Source: Sphingobacterium nematocida
GTDB lineage: Bacteria; Bacteroidota; Bacteroidia; Sphingobacteriales; Sphingobacteriaceae
Assembly (NCBI RefSeq): GCF_900168125.1
Contig: NZ_FUZF01000013.1
Span: 89,209-153,208, forward strand
Direction of reading: 5' to 3'
Length of the DNA: 64,000 nucleotides
Part shown: positions 1 to 9,840 of the stretch, piece after piece
Position numbering within the stretch: position 1 is the stretch's first letter
How the letters are laid out: the number at the start of each line of letters is the position of its first letter
Position numbers and translations under genes: made by a program
The notes under the pieces: model-generated
What the model saw: only the letters and a program-made list of their open reading frames with translations
The model's database searches: none
What the model was told of the DNA's origin: nothing

Positions 1-720
1 GATGGTACACTAGGACACGAGTATAGGTATAAAGATCGTACCGCAATGGAGGGGGTAAAACCCAAAGTGTCTTTTACCAGCTATATGCAATGGGGAGCAC
101 AGACTAACTCGCTATCGGTACTGGTATCTACAGACTTTGCGGGGGGTAAATACGATGCTACCGAGATACAGGCGGCTACCTGGACAAATATTACTAACCG
201 CTTTACCTTATCAACAGGCGCTGATAATACGGTCTCGGGGGAAGTGAATCTAGCTGATCTCGTAAAACCGGGAAAACAGATGTATTTTGCCTTTAAATAT
301 GAAGGCAAAACAGGATCTACACAGCGGCAGTGGACGATAAAAAACTTTGTGATCAAAAATGAACTGCCTACAGGGGTGGTGCAGGATGTCGTAAACACGG
401 CATCGGCCGGGTGGAAACAGTATAGTGTTGCCAATAGTGCGAAGGTATGGACATATAATACCACACAGGTGGGAATAGAAGGAGGAAATGCTACTTCGGA
501 AGATAACCTGGACTGGGTAATCACGAAGGCGCTTGACTTTACAAAGGTTGCGCCCGACCAACCGTCGCATATGCTGAAAACTAGGTTTGAAAATATGCTG
601 CAGATGTACCGTGTAGGGTATAAGTCTCCAGGGCAATATAAAATGACTGTTATTGGTAAGGAAAATGCTGGCAAAGAAACAAGTAAATTGGAAAAAGATG
701 TTACGGTACAGGCAAATTAA
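1..720 (+). CDS. Surface lipoprotein, DUF5017-like, C-terminal part
   Basis: The reading frame is open from base 1, so the N-terminus lies before the window. An internal ATG at 46 is not the true start. The visible 239 residues are beta-rich, with a block around KPGKQMYFAFKYEG that resembles the DUF5017 domain seen in Bacteroidota lipoproteins placed beside SusC/SusD. The assignment is from memory of that family. It ends just after the start of the GH16 gene, so the two genes overlap by about 20 bp and are probably translated together. Inferred role: a surface glycan-binding protein (SusE/F-like position) of a locus that begins upstream. It has no catalytic motif that I can see. Confidence 0.6.
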   Translation, partial: DGTLGHEYRYKDRTAMEGVKPKVSFTSYMQWGAQTNSLSVLVSTDFAGGKYDATEIQAATWTNITNRFTLSTGADNTVSGEVNLADLVKPGKQMYFAFKYEGKTGSTQRQWTIKNFVIKNELPTGVVQDVVNTASAGWKQYSVANSAKVWTYNTTQVGIEGGNATSEDNLDWVITKALDFTKVAPDQPSHMLKTRFENMLQMYRVGYKSPGQYKMTVIGKENAGKETSKLEKDVTVQAN

Positions 721-1525
721 AATGGCGCTGATAGGCTCGCTCGCGATAGGGCTACTGGCCTGCTCGCCTGGAAGCGAGTTGCCGGATCGCAAAGATCCAA
801 CGAAAGAGAATCCCATAGAAAAACCGAAAACGAAAGTGAGTGATTTCATTGATCGGTATAAGTTGATCTGGTCTGATGATTTTGAGGGAACGGTGTTGGA
901 TACAAAAAAATGGAAGTATAGAGCGGAAGGTTCGGTGAGAGGATTTGCAACAGTGTCCAGAGAAACAATATCGCTGGATGGAAAAGGTAATTTGGTTATA
1001 CAGACGTCCAAAAAGGATGGGAAGTATTATGTGGGACAGGTAACTACCGATGGAATATTTGCCCAAAAATTCGGGTATTTTGAATGTCGTGCCCAAGTAA
1101 ATAAGTACTTAGGTACGCATTCTGCATTTTGGTTGCAGACCAATACGATGGGAATAGAAAACAATGATCCACGAAATAACGGGACGGAGATAGATATCTT
1201 TGAATACCATAGGAAAACCTCAAATCAAGTACATCACAATTTGCACTGGAATGGCTATGGTGTGGGACATAAAAATGTGGGGGTGGCGTTGTCGTCTCCG
1301 GGTATAGATACAGGTTATCATACGTTTGGATTGTTGTGGACGGATAAGGAGTATATCTTCTTCGTAGATGGTGTGGAAACTTGGAGGACTTCGGAGGCGC
1401 TATCGCATATAGCTGAATACATTATTTTGAGTACGGAGCTTACGGGCTTTGGAGGTAATCACCTTCACGAAAATTATCCGGATAGCATTTTATTCGACTA
1501 TGTGAAGGTCTATGTTGAAAAATAA
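698..1525 (+). CDS. Glycoside hydrolase family 16 lipoprotein
   Basis: A secreted GH16 endo-hydrolase of beta-1,3/1,4-linked glucans or galactans; the exact substrate cannot be read from the sequence. The catalytic signature EIDIFE is present at about residues 164-169, with the two Glu as nucleophile and acid/base and the Asp between them. The ATG at 698 is preferred: it follows GGAAAAAG and gives a basic n-region, a hydrophobic stretch and the lipobox LLAC with Cys22. A shorter start at 722 is possible, and the longer TTG frame from 653 would lie further inside the upstream gene. It overlaps that gene and ends at a strong terminator. Size (275 aa) is normal for a single GH16 domain with no extra binding module. 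Confidence 0.88.
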   Translation: MLRYRQIKMALIGSLAIGLLACSPGSELPDRKDPTKENPIEKPKTKVSDFIDRYKLIWSDDFEGTVLDTKKWKYRAEGSVRGFATVSRETISLDGKGNLVIQTSKKDGKYYVGQVTTDGIFAQKFGYFECRAQVNKYLGTHSAFWLQTNTMGIENNDPRNNGTEIDIFEYHRKTSNQVHHNLHWNGYGVGHKNVGVALSSPGIDTGYHTFGLLWTDKEYIFFVDGVETWRTSEALSHIAEYIILSTELTGFGGNHLHENYPDSILFDYVKVYVEK

Positions 1526-1535
1526 AGACAGGTAT

Positions 1536-1578
1536 AATTGGTGATGATTTAATTTTCATCACCAATTTTTTTTAATCG
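1536..1578. terminator. Bidirectional terminator between GH16 and zinc-ribbon genes
   Basis: A perfect 12-bp inverted repeat (1536-1547 and 1556-1567) with an 8-nt AT loop is followed by a run of eight T on the + strand. The genes on either side converge. The stop codon of the minus-strand gene (1572-1574) lies just past the right arm. Confidence 0.85.
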
Positions 1579-1898
1579 AAATCAAAGAAATCGGATAGAA
1601 AGGATTTCTTTTTGCGAGGGTGCTGCTGGTTGTAGCCTCTGCTATCTCTCGGATCTCGGGAGTCGCGGTGATCCCGCTGCTCGTACCGATCGCCTCTATC
1701 GTAGTGGCTGTCGCGTGGACGCTCTTCATAGCGTGGTGCGGATGCTACGGGAGCCTGGCTCTGTGCCGACGCATAATCCATAAGCTTGTCTAGCTCGCCC
1801 TTGTCGAGCCAGATGCCGCGGCAGCTCGGGCAGTAATCGATCTCGACCTGATGACGCTCGGTCATCAGTAATGTTTCATTGCAATTTGGGCACTTCAT
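1572..1898 (-). CDS. Small zinc-ribbon protein (zf-TFIIB type)
   Basis: Encodes 108 residues starting at the ATG ending at 1898; a longer frame from 1940 adds a tail that fits no family. The N-terminus has a paired-cysteine zinc ribbon (CPNC at residues 3-6, CPSC about 25 residues later, then the WLDKGELDKL block typical of the zf-TFIIB family). The middle is a low-complexity Arg/Asp/Tyr-rich stretch (many RD and RDS repeats), probably disordered, and the protein ends in KKKSFLSDFFDFD. The family is widespread but its biochemical function is unknown; nucleic-acid or protein binding is an inference. Confidence 0.75.
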   Translation of the reverse strand: MKCPNCNETLLMTERHQVEIDYCPSCRGIWLDKGELDKLMDYASAQSQAPVASAPRYEERPRDSHYDRGDRYEQRDHRDSRDPRDSRGYNQQHPRKKKSFLSDFFDFD

Positions 1899-1999
1899 AT
1901 GTTTTTTGTTTTGTTGACGTTTGTAAAATATAAACGGCAAGCTAAGGATTTTGGTTTGTTCCTCCGCCTACCGTTTTAAATTTTTACCGTTTTTTAACG

Positions 2000-2638
2000 T
2001 TAGCCTTTGCGATGTCTGTAAAATTCATCTTTTAGACTTTGGTATTTCTCTTTCCACTCTGCAGACATCTCGGCATGTTTGTTTTTTATGCCCTTGAGCT
2101 GGAATGCTAAGAAACAGGCCGAGAAGCCAATGGCTGTAATGGCCAGCCCGGTCCATATCACTAAGGAAAGGCCTGCAAATGCAGGGTTCCATATGAGGAT
2201 AAAGCTAAAAATAAGCCCCAATACGGCCCAAGCGGTCATCCAGCCCCAGTTCTTGTTGCCGTAATTTTTCAGGTCGAAGGAAAAGGACATGAGTTGTATC
2301 GAGCGGAACATGACGTAAAAGCCTACGATAAAACTGAGTGTAGTGGCTGATAGCAATGGATTGCTGAACAACAGTATGCCGAATAGGGTATAGAGTATAC
2401 CGCCAGTGAGGTACCAGCCCCAACCCTCGATCTCGTCCTTATTCTGCAAAGCGAAGACAATTTCCAGTACACCGGAAATAATAAAGGACCACGAGAAGAG
2501 AAGTGTCAACGCTAGAAAAGAAGCTACTGGTGTGCTGATGGTATAGAAACCCAACAGGATCAGTAGTATCCCGATGATCAAGGGGATGTACCAGTGTTTT
2601 ACGGAGTTCCGGATGGTTTTGAAAAATGAATGTTGCAT
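2000..2638 (-). CDS. HdeD/DUF308 family membrane protein
   Basis: A 212-residue protein with about six hydrophobic helices arranged as three hairpins and Gly/Pro-rich turns. This matches the HdeD (DUF308) family linked in E. coli to acid resistance; the role in Bacteroidota is not established. The start at the ATG ending at 2638 (MQHSFFKTIRN) is preferred over the frame from 2680. The C-terminal tail after the last helix is charged (KHAEMSAEWKEKYQSLKDE) and may form a short cytoplasmic coiled coil. It is a single gene, separated from its neighbours on both sides. Confidence 0.75.
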   Translation of the reverse strand: MQHSFFKTIRNSVKHWYIPLIIGILLILLGFYTISTPVASFLALTLLFSWSFIISGVLEIVFALQNKDEIEGWGWYLTGGILYTLFGILLFSNPLLSATTLSFIVGFYVMFRSIQLMSFSFDLKNYGNKNWGWMTAWAVLGLIFSFILIWNPAFAGLSLVIWTGLAITAIGFSACFLAFQLKGIKNKHAEMSAEWKEKYQSLKDEFYRHRKG

Positions 2639-2917
2639 AATAAATGATTTAAGGTATGGAATAAACAAAAAACGAGGCACATGGTTTTTAACTAAACACC
2701 ATGGATCTGGAAGATGTAGTCTAAAAGATACGAATTTAATACAAATCGGATTGAATGTTTTTTATATATTGCACATTATTCGAACTCAATTATATTTTAT
2801 TTTTTGGTTTTTGGTATCTTTTTTGTCTAGGTAGATCCAGTTAATCGTTAATAAAGAAAGTTAATGCAGGGGAAAGTTGTTGTGCGCTGACCTGCAGTTA
2901 GATAGTGACCTGAGACT

Positions 2918-2925
2918 TAGTTTTG
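2918..2925 (+). promoter_or_regulatory. -7 promoter box upstream of capD-like gene
   Basis: TAGTTTTG matches the Bacteroidota -7 consensus TAnnTTTG. No TTTG sits at the ideal -33 distance. The box ends 10 nt before the ATG at 2936. The rest of the 2639-2935 gap is AT-rich and shows no gene. Confidence 0.5.
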
Positions 2926-2935
2926 TAGTATATAC

Positions 2936-4876
2936 ATGATAGATATTTGGAGAGAGGGGCTGCGGATGAACAAGCCGCGCTGGGTGATCTTGGTGATCGA
3001 CCTGTTATTGATGGCTGGGGCATTTGTCGTCAGTTTTGTTTTGATCTTTAAAGAGCGTAATGGAATAGAGACGCATAATCTGGTAAGTATGCTGGACCGC
3101 ATGCTGGGGCAGCTCGCTCTGGTAGGTAGCATATACCTGTTGTGCTTTCTGGGGTTCCAGACTTATCGGTCGGTAATACGTCGCACCGGCATCCGCGACC
3201 TACAGCAGGTGGCCATAACGGTGTTTGTAGCTTTGGTACTGGCGGTGACCGTGACGCACCTGATCCATTGGCAAATAAAATCATGGACTTTTTTCGTGCC
3301 TATAGTACCTTTTTCGGATACGCAATTGCTTTTCCATGCGTTTATAACCGGATTCAGTATGTCTTTCGCGCGGGTGATCTATCGAGCGCTTTACCACGAA
3401 TTGTTGTGGAACCGTAAAGACAACCGTATTCCGGTGATCTTATTCGGGGCAGGTAATATGGGGAATACAACGTTCAACTTCATCCAGTCAACTTCTAGAA
3501 ACAAATACCGTATCGTAGCGATCATGGACGATAACCCGACGCGTATCGGCAAACGCTTGCAGGGATTTAAGATTCACGATGTAGCAAAATTGGATAAAGA
3601 TTTTGTACAGCAATACGGAAATGCGCATGAACTGATTATCGCTACGGATCGAAATGCCCCCGAGCGTCTACAGCGGGTCGTGAAACTGGCGGAGCCTATT
3701 CCACTGATCGTCAAGATAATTCCGGATAGTGCGCGCCTGATGGCGGGCGAGGTGGCTACCCGACAGATCCGAAGCTTACGTATAGAGGATTTATTGGGAC
3801 GCAAAACCATCGACCTGGATAACCCGGTAATACAGGAGGAAATGTGCAATAAGGTGGTCTTGATCACCGGGGGGGCCGGATCGATCGGATCGGAGTTGGT
3901 CAGGCAGATCGGCCGTACGGGATGTGCAAAATTGATAGTGCTGGATCAGGCGGAGTCTGCGCTGTATGAGGTACAACAGGAATTGCAGAGTTATAAAGGA
4001 AGTGATCGTTTTGTATTTGTGGTGGGGAATATCCGTAATGAGGCTTTCATGCAGCGTATTTTTGAAAAATATAGTCCACAGTATGTGTTCCATGCGGCAG
4101 CGTATAAGCATGTGCCGCTCATGGAGGCAAATCCCTACGAAGCGGTGATGACCAATGTGTGGGGCTCCTGCAATGTGGCTCAGCTTGCTGATCGCTATGG
4201 CGTGGAGAAGTTTGTGATGGTATCTACGGATAAGGCAGTGAACCCCACGAATGTGATGGGCGCTACGAAGCGCGTGGCCGAGATAATTGTGTCCTGCATT
4301 AATAAAGAGTCGAAAACCAATTATATCGTGACACGTTTTGGAAATGTGCTGGGCTCGAATGGCTCAGTAATCCCATTGTTTGAAAAACAAATGCTCAAAG
4401 GGGGGCCGCTGACCATTACGCATCCGGATATTACGCGTTATTTTATGACTATTCCAGAGGCCTGTCAATTGGTGCAGGAGGCGGGAGTGATGGGTGCTGG
4501 CGGAGAGGTATTTGTATTTGATATGGGTCAGCCGGTGAAGATTATGGACCTGGCGAAGCAGATGATCCGACTGAAGGGGTACAACTACCCGGAGGATATA
4601 GATATCAAGGTGGTGGGGCTGCGCCCGGGGGAAAAGATATTTGAAGAGCTCCTGGCGAATGGGGAGAATACCGAAAAGACGCATCATGAAAAGATTATGA
4701 TCGCCAAAGTCAATCCGCACGATATACATCTCAAGAAGCAGAAAATCGTGGAGCTGTGTGAACTGGTGAAGGCGGCAGATCCCGAAGACCATAAGATGGA
4801 GCTGGTAAGGCTGATCAAAGATATCGTGCCCGAGTTTAAATCGCAGAACTCGGTGTTTGAAAGGCTGGATAGCTAA
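2936..4876 (+). CDS. Membrane-anchored nucleotide-sugar 4,6-dehydratase (CapD/WbpM/PglF type)
   Basis: Acts on UDP-GlcNAc-type sugars to make 4-keto-6-deoxy intermediates for surface glycans, on the inner face of the cytoplasmic membrane. Four hydrophobic helices occupy roughly residues 15-150. A first Rossmann motif (FGAGNMG) follows, then the catalytic SDR domain with ITGGAGSIGSEL. The active site reads STDKAVNP and, 8 residues on, NVMGATK: Met441 replaces the usual Tyr and Lys445 is kept, the SMK triad known for WbpM/FlaA1-type enzymes. The ATG at 2936 is close behind a -7 box; an alternative ATG at 2966 follows a GGAGAGAGGGG stretch. It has no capsule-gene neighbours here. Its last 13 codons are duplicated 5 kb downstream (see 9841). 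Confidence 0.88.
   Translation: MIDIWREGLRMNKPRWVILVIDLLLMAGAFVVSFVLIFKERNGIETHNLVSMLDRMLGQLALVGSIYLLCFLGFQTYRSVIRRTGIRDLQQVAITVFVALVLAVTVTHLIHWQIKSWTFFVPIVPFSDTQLLFHAFITGFSMSFARVIYRALYHELLWNRKDNRIPVILFGAGNMGNTTFNFIQSTSRNKYRIVAIMDDNPTRIGKRLQGFKIHDVAKLDKDFVQQYGNAHELIIATDRNAPERLQRVVKLAEPIPLIVKIIPDSARLMAGEVATRQIRSLRIEDLLGRKTIDLDNPVIQEEMCNKVVLITGGAGSIGSELVRQIGRTGCAKLIVLDQAESALYEVQQELQSYKGSDRFVFVVGNIRNEAFMQRIFEKYSPQYVFHAAAYKHVPLMEANPYEAVMTNVWGSCNVAQLADRYGVEKFVMVSTDKAVNPTNVMGATKRVAEIIVSCINKESKTNYIVTRFGNVLGSNGSVIPLFEKQMLKGGPLTITHPDITRYFMTIPEACQLVQEAGVMGAGGEVFVFDMGQPVKIMDLAKQMIRLKGYNYPEDIDIKVVGLRPGEKIFEELLANGENTEKTHHEKIMIAKVNPHDIHLKKQKIVELCELVKAADPEDHKMELVRLIKDIVPEFKSQNSVFERLDS
4837..4876 (+). repeat. 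Direct repeat, left copy (3' end of capD-like gene)
   Basis: Bases 4837-4860 are identical to 9841-9864, and 4868-4873 again match 9872-9877. This copy is the functional one and ends the gene with TAA. The two copies are 5004 bp apart and flank the SusC/SusD pair. Confidence 0.9.
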
Positions 4877-5254
4877 GCCGATCGAGAAGTAAAATTTTAG
4901 TATTGAAGTCGTTACGATTGGGTGGCGGCTTTTTTTTGTTTGTTATGGTTTCGAATCTTGTAGGTGATTATTGAAAGATAAGTTAATTTCTTCTTGTTGT
5001 TTGTGTTTTATTTCTCTTTACTGGGTTTGAAGTGTTTTTTTTGTTTCTTTTTGTTACAAATAATTTCATTATGAAAATTTAATGTAAACATAATATATGT
5101 TGGTAAATCGTTTTATCATTTAAAATACAGCGTAAACATGGTTTAGTTAACTTAAAATTTTTAAATACTTTTAATATCGATTTCTTTTTTTTAATAAAGT
5201 TTACCGATATATGCTCCGGAAATCCTGAATTATTCAAATAAGACTATTAACTAA
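4877..5254. other. Intergenic region upstream of SusC
   Basis: 378 bp of AT-rich DNA. Near 4926-4938 a GC-rich stretch (GGTGGCGGC) runs into eight T and may end capD transcription, but its matching arm (AAGCCG at 4875) is far away, so the terminator is weak. No consensus TAnnTTTG box was found before the ATG at 5255. No gene is visible. Confidence 0.45.
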
Positions 5255-8161
5255 ATGAAGCAAACTTTACTATTTCTAATGGCGTTGTGTTCTATCTCAC
5301 TGGCCATTGCTCAAACTGGCCTGACAATAACAGGTACAATAAAAGATAATCTAAATCGACCTATCTCCAACGCTTCTGTGCTGATAAAAGGTACTAACGT
5401 AGGGACGGAATCGGATGCCGGTGGTAACTTTGACATTAAGTCCAATTCCAACAACGTTACGTTGATCATCAGCGCTGTAGGGTATGAAGACCAAGAAATA
5501 GGAGTGAAAGACAGTAAGAAGCTGAATATCATCCTGGCAGATAAAGAGATCGGGCTGGATGAGGTGGTCGTGATGGGATATAATGCCGTCGAAAAACAAC
5601 ACGTTGCTTCTTCTGTGGCGCAATTGGATATGACGCAGACCAAAAGTAGACCGATTATGAAAATGCAACAAGCGTTTAGCGGTACCATCGCAGGAGTGAC
5701 CATGATGCAGGGCAACTCGTTGCCGGGTAGTACCTTTGGGGGGATAAATATACGGGGTATTAGTACTTTGCAAAACGCCGCTCCATTGGTCCTCGTCGAT
5801 GGGATGGAGATGGATATTTCGGATTTGGACCCGAATCAGATCAAGAGTCTCACCGTATTGAAGGATGCGGCATCGGCCTCTATGTATGGATCGAGGGGTG
5901 CCAACGGGGTAATTGTTATTGAGACGGAACGCGGTACTACGGGGCAATTTAAGGTAAATGTGAATGCCTGGTCTGGTTTTAATAAGGCTATCGATCTCCC
6001 TGATTTTGTAAATGCCGCTCAGTATATGAGACTCAACAATGAAGCCCGTGGGTACCAAGGGCAAAGTTTAACCTTTACGGATGAAGATATACTAAAGGCA
6101 CAAAATGGCGAGATAAAATCGGTTGACTGGATGAAGGAGGTGATGCAGAAGACTTCTATGACACATAACCAATCGGCAAATATAGCCGGTGGCGGTGGAG
6201 TCGGTACGTTTAATCTAATGCTTGGCCACCTTAAAGAAACTGGACTGAATAGTGTTGAAGGCTCTCAAAAGTTTACGGCACGCTTCAACACAAATGTCAA
6301 CATAGCCAATAAGTTTGTGTTGTTGGCTGATTTTTACGCACAGCGCCTACAGAATGACCGTCTCTTGGCGAATGACGATGGAAACGGACTATACAAGATC
6401 GCATGGCGTATGAACCCCACACAACAGGTATATTACGATTCGGATATTCCTGAACATTACATCCTGCATAATGACTTGAATCCCGTAGCGAGAATTAACA
6501 GGGGGGGAATAAAGAATTATATGCACGATAAAAGTGCGATAAACCTGCGACCTAGATACAATATCAGCGAAAAGGTGAACATTGAAGGAAACGTATCGTA
6601 TCATGTCAGCAAATCGGCGCATAAGGAAGAAGTGAAATCATTCAAATATCTGGATGCTACGGGTAAGCCTATTCAAATCGTATCGAATGCGGTGAAGGCG
6701 GAACAGGGCGTGAGTGAAAGCCAATTGACGGCACGTGCTCTAGTAAACTATACAGACAACCTGCGAGGAGGTAAGGATAAAGTTTATTTTACCGCAGGTA
6801 CAGAAGTAATGGACTTGACTTATACCGATTATAAGCAGATCTCTAAGGCTTCATTTTTTGGTAAACTAAATTATTCCTTTGATAACCGGTATATACTGGA
6901 AGTTACGGGAAGGGGAGATGGTAGTTCAAAATTTGCTCCAGGACATAAATGGGGCTTCTTCCCGTCCGCAGCGGTAGCGTGGAATGCACACAACGAATCT
7001 TTTATGGAGGCTATCAAAGAAATCGGAGCGATTTCAAACTTGAAATTCCGAGGATCGTACGGTTTGATCGGTAATGAAAATGTAGATCCTTACCTCTGGG
7101 AGGAAGTGGTCAACAACTACGGTTGGACAATGCGTGTCCCGAATCCGAATTTCTCCTGGGAGAAGCAAAAACAATGGAACATAGGAGTGGATGTAACGAC
7201 GCTTAAAAATCGGTTGACCTTTACAGCGGAAGTTTATGACAAATTTTCGTATGATTTGATATACTCGAAGTTTCCGGTGCCGCCATTGACAGGATCGCAT
7301 ACGCTGACCACCTCCGTGAATATTGGTGAGGTGAGAAATAAAGGCTTTGAGTTATCTGCAAACTGGAACGATAGAATAGGAAATGTGGAGTATACAGTAG
7401 GAGGAACTTTCTTTGATAATAAAAATGAAGTGCTAAAAGCAGGATACAGTAGTAGCGATACATTGGTATTTACTGATAATACCGATAAGATATGGTACAA
7501 AGGAATCTCCATTGATAACTATTATGGGTTTGAGACGAATGGTTTCTTTGCAGATGCAAATGATGTAGCAAATACAGCTGCTAAAATGCCAAATACATTG
7601 CCTGGTGATATCAAATATGTGGATCAGAACGGTGATGGTTTGATCAACGATGCGGATCGGGTATATCTCGGAGATCCTTCGCCTCGCTACAACTATAGTG
7701 TTAACCTGAGCTTGAGGTATAAGGGATTTGATTTTAGTGCGCTGGGACAAGGAGTGGGTAAACGTACGGCTAGGCTGGGAGGTCAAGAAGGATATCCCGT
7801 ACTGGTAGATGGATCGACCAATGCATTAGGAGCGCCACGACAGTATTATGCAGATAATCGGTGGACAGCAGAGCATCAAAACAGTCGATTCCCAAGAGTA
7901 TGGACCGGGACTAGTACGAATACTTACCTAAGTGATGTGTGGCTGGGGAATGCTGCTTTCTTTCGTATAAAAGTGCTCCAATTAGGGTATACATTTAAAA
8001 ATATCGGTAAGGCTTTTCATAATACAAGAATATATGTGAATGCCCAGGATGCTATAACCTTTACGAAATGGGAAGGTTTGGAGCCAGAGAGAAACGGTGG
8101 TGATGGTAATTATCCACGTATGGCTACCTATACGTTTGGAGTGTCTACAAGTATTTTTTAA
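5255..8161 (+). CDS. SusC/RagA family TonB-linked outer-membrane transporter
   Basis: A 968-residue TonB-dependent importer that works with the SusD lipoprotein encoded 6 bp downstream. Order of parts: signal peptide ending near residue 20, a carboxypeptidase-regulatory-like beta-sandwich (about 20-95), the LDEVVVMGYN segment that marks the start of the plug, the plug domain to about residue 220 (NIRGISTL, PLVLVDGMEMD, VLKDAASASMYGSRGANGVI), then the 22-strand barrel to the terminal SIF. It has no STN signalling domain and is slightly short for the family. No enzyme genes accompany the pair, so the substrate is unknown. The block is bounded by the capD-end direct repeat. Confidence 0.93.
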   Translation: MKQTLLFLMALCSISLAIAQTGLTITGTIKDNLNRPISNASVLIKGTNVGTESDAGGNFDIKSNSNNVTLIISAVGYEDQEIGVKDSKKLNIILADKEIGLDEVVVMGYNAVEKQHVASSVAQLDMTQTKSRPIMKMQQAFSGTIAGVTMMQGNSLPGSTFGGINIRGISTLQNAAPLVLVDGMEMDISDLDPNQIKSLTVLKDAASASMYGSRGANGVIVIETERGTTGQFKVNVNAWSGFNKAIDLPDFVNAAQYMRLNNEARGYQGQSLTFTDEDILKAQNGEIKSVDWMKEVMQKTSMTHNQSANIAGGGGVGTFNLMLGHLKETGLNSVEGSQKFTARFNTNVNIANKFVLLADFYAQRLQNDRLLANDDGNGLYKIAWRMNPTQQVYYDSDIPEHYILHNDLNPVARINRGGIKNYMHDKSAINLRPRYNISEKVNIEGNVSYHVSKSAHKEEVKSFKYLDATGKPIQIVSNAVKAEQGVSESQLTARALVNYTDNLRGGKDKVYFTAGTEVMDLTYTDYKQISKASFFGKLNYSFDNRYILEVTGRGDGSSKFAPGHKWGFFPSAAVAWNAHNESFMEAIKEIGAISNLKFRGSYGLIGNENVDPYLWEEVVNNYGWTMRVPNPNFSWEKQKQWNIGVDVTTLKNRLTFTAEVYDKFSYDLIYSKFPVPPLTGSHTLTTSVNIGEVRNKGFELSANWNDRIGNVEYTVGGTFFDNKNEVLKAGYSSSDTLVFTDNTDKIWYKGISIDNYYGFETNGFFADANDVANTAAKMPNTLPGDIKYVDQNGDGLINDADRVYLGDPSPRYNYSVNLSLRYKGFDFSALGQGVGKRTARLGGQEGYPVLVDGSTNALGAPRQYYADNRWTAEHQNSRFPRVWTGTSTNTYLSDVWLGNAAFFRIKVLQLGYTFKNIGKAFHNTRIYVNAQDAITFTKWEGLEPERNGGDGNYPRMATYTFGVSTSIF

Positions 8162-8167
8162 GCTTAA

Positions 8168-9787
8168 ATGATGATGAAGATGAAATTTAAAAGATCAAAA
8201 TTAGTATATATATTGCTTGCTTCAGCGACGCTTTCAATGTCGGGTTGTGAGAAATTTTTGGATAAGACTGACCCTACGGCTACAGACTTTGTGGAGTTCT
8301 TTAATACGGAAGCAGATATTCTCCGGGTGATCTATAGTAGCTACTTAGATATGTTTTCTAACCCGACCAATAGATCGAATATCTTCTATATGGAAGAGGG
8401 TAAGTCGGACAATGCGTATAGTCGTTTAGAAGCGGATAATCACCAGAAAATCGCTAACGGAAATATCAACTCCAATACACAGGCTTTTCTGACTTACTAT
8501 CAGTTGCATATGAAGCATCTAGGACGTCTTAACACCTTTATTGCGAATATGGATGTCCCCTATGTGGAAGATGAGGCGCTGCGCACAAGGTATAAGAGTA
8601 TCTTGGAAGCTCTGCGCTGCTGGCATTATTTTAAAGTGACAAGCCGCTGGGGGAATGTGCCTTTCTTTTTAGAGCCTGCAGATATTGAATCGGCACTGCA
8701 GCCGGCAAAACCGAAGGAGGAGATCTTGGAGGTACTGTTTCCGCTAGCAGAAGAAATCGCAAATAGATTGCCTGAAGAAACCTATACTACCAATGCTTAT
8801 TTCTTTAATCAATACTCCTTTAAAGCCCTTATCATGCGCTATGCGTTGATCAATGGGCGTTACGAATTAGCAGCGCGCTTAGCAAAAGAGGTGATGGATA
8901 GTGGTAAATACCAATTGCATCCAAAATTTGGGGATATTTTTAACTATAAGGCGGATAAAACTAATAACGAGTTTGTTATCCGATTTAATAACGAGAGTAG
9001 AGGGACGAATAATCCGGTTACTTTTACCCATATGGCACCACAGTCTAAGACCGGGCCAGGACAGTCGCATCTAGTACCATTGAAGGGGTTGATAGATGCG
9101 TATTGGACTAAGCAAGGAAGGCCAATTGATAAATGCCCCCTGCATACAAAAGAAGAGTATGAATTGAATCCGAAATTAAATAGAGATCCTAGGTTTGCTG
9201 AAAGTATTTTCATGCACGGCGATAGTTTCAACGGAGAGGTAATAGATGTCTATAACGCAAATAGTGCGCAGTATTATGAAAAAGCACGTGCTAGCAGATC
9301 TGGATTCTGGTTTAAGAAATGGGTAGATCAGGCCGATGCGGCTAAGACCTCAGGAACAATCGATCTTGGCGTACTGCGCTATGCTGAAGTATTATTGACG
9401 TATGCAGAAGCTAAAATCATGATGAATGATGTGGACGATTTGGCGAAAAAGTGTATTAATGATGTACGTAAGAGAGCCGGCTTGGATATGACAGTAGCAG
9501 ATGTAACATTGACCAATAAAACACAACCTGAGTGGATCGAGCTGATACGTAATGAGAGGCGTACTGAATTGGCGGGAGAAGGACTGCGCTATGATGATAT
9601 TATCCGTTGGAAAATCGCTGAACAGGTGATGAATCAGCCAGCTCTTGGGCATAGCCGTATAGTCAATGGAAATAAAGAAACGCTCAAGGTTGAGGATCGG
9701 TCTTTTAAACCAAATAACTATGTTTGGCCATTTCATGAGAACAGTTTAAAAGTGGAACCGGGGCTTACTCAGAATCCTGGATATTAA
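8168..9787 (+). CDS. SusD/RagB family nutrient-binding lipoprotein
   Basis: The outer-membrane partner and lid of the preceding SusC. The N-terminus has Lys/Arg residues, a hydrophobic stretch and the lipobox SMSGC with Cys27. The following EKFLDKTDPTATDFVEFFNTEADI is the standard SusD opening. The TPR-like helical core includes LRYAEVLLTYAEAKIM, and the C-terminal part has ELIRNERRTELAGEGLRYDDIIRW and ends LTQNPGY, as in this family. Length (539 aa) is normal. Only 6 bp separate it from SusC, and a terminator follows at 9811, so the pair forms a two-gene operon without enzymes. Confidence 0.93.
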   Translation: MMMKMKFKRSKLVYILLASATLSMSGCEKFLDKTDPTATDFVEFFNTEADILRVIYSSYLDMFSNPTNRSNIFYMEEGKSDNAYSRLEADNHQKIANGNINSNTQAFLTYYQLHMKHLGRLNTFIANMDVPYVEDEALRTRYKSILEALRCWHYFKVTSRWGNVPFFLEPADIESALQPAKPKEEILEVLFPLAEEIANRLPEETYTTNAYFFNQYSFKALIMRYALINGRYELAARLAKEVMDSGKYQLHPKFGDIFNYKADKTNNEFVIRFNNESRGTNNPVTFTHMAPQSKTGPGQSHLVPLKGLIDAYWTKQGRPIDKCPLHTKEEYELNPKLNRDPRFAESIFMHGDSFNGEVIDVYNANSAQYYEKARASRSGFWFKKWVDQADAAKTSGTIDLGVLRYAEVLLTYAEAKIMMNDVDDLAKKCINDVRKRAGLDMTVADVTLTNKTQPEWIELIRNERRTELAGEGLRYDDIIRWKIAEQVMNQPALGHSRIVNGNKETLKVEDRSFKPNNYVWPFHENSLKVEPGLTQNPGY

Positions 9788-9810
9788 TTAACAAAAAGTG
9801 TGTAGAAGGG

Positions 9811-9838
9811 GCATCTCAATTATGGGATGCTCTTTTTG
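9811..9838 (+). terminator. Terminator after SusD
   Basis: Arms GCATCTCA (9811-9818) and TGGGATGC (9823-9830) pair with one G-T wobble around a 4-nt loop and run into TCTTTTT. It stops just before the displaced capD end at 9841. Confidence 0.8.
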
Positions 9839-9840
9839 TG

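Noticed and set aside
653..697. Longer start of the GH16 gene
   Set aside because: It uses a TTG codon deeper inside the upstream gene and spoils the lipoprotein signal.
4877..9840. Interpretation as an active integrative element
   Set aside because: No integrase, transposase or inverted ends lie between the repeats; only an old acquisition scar is supported.
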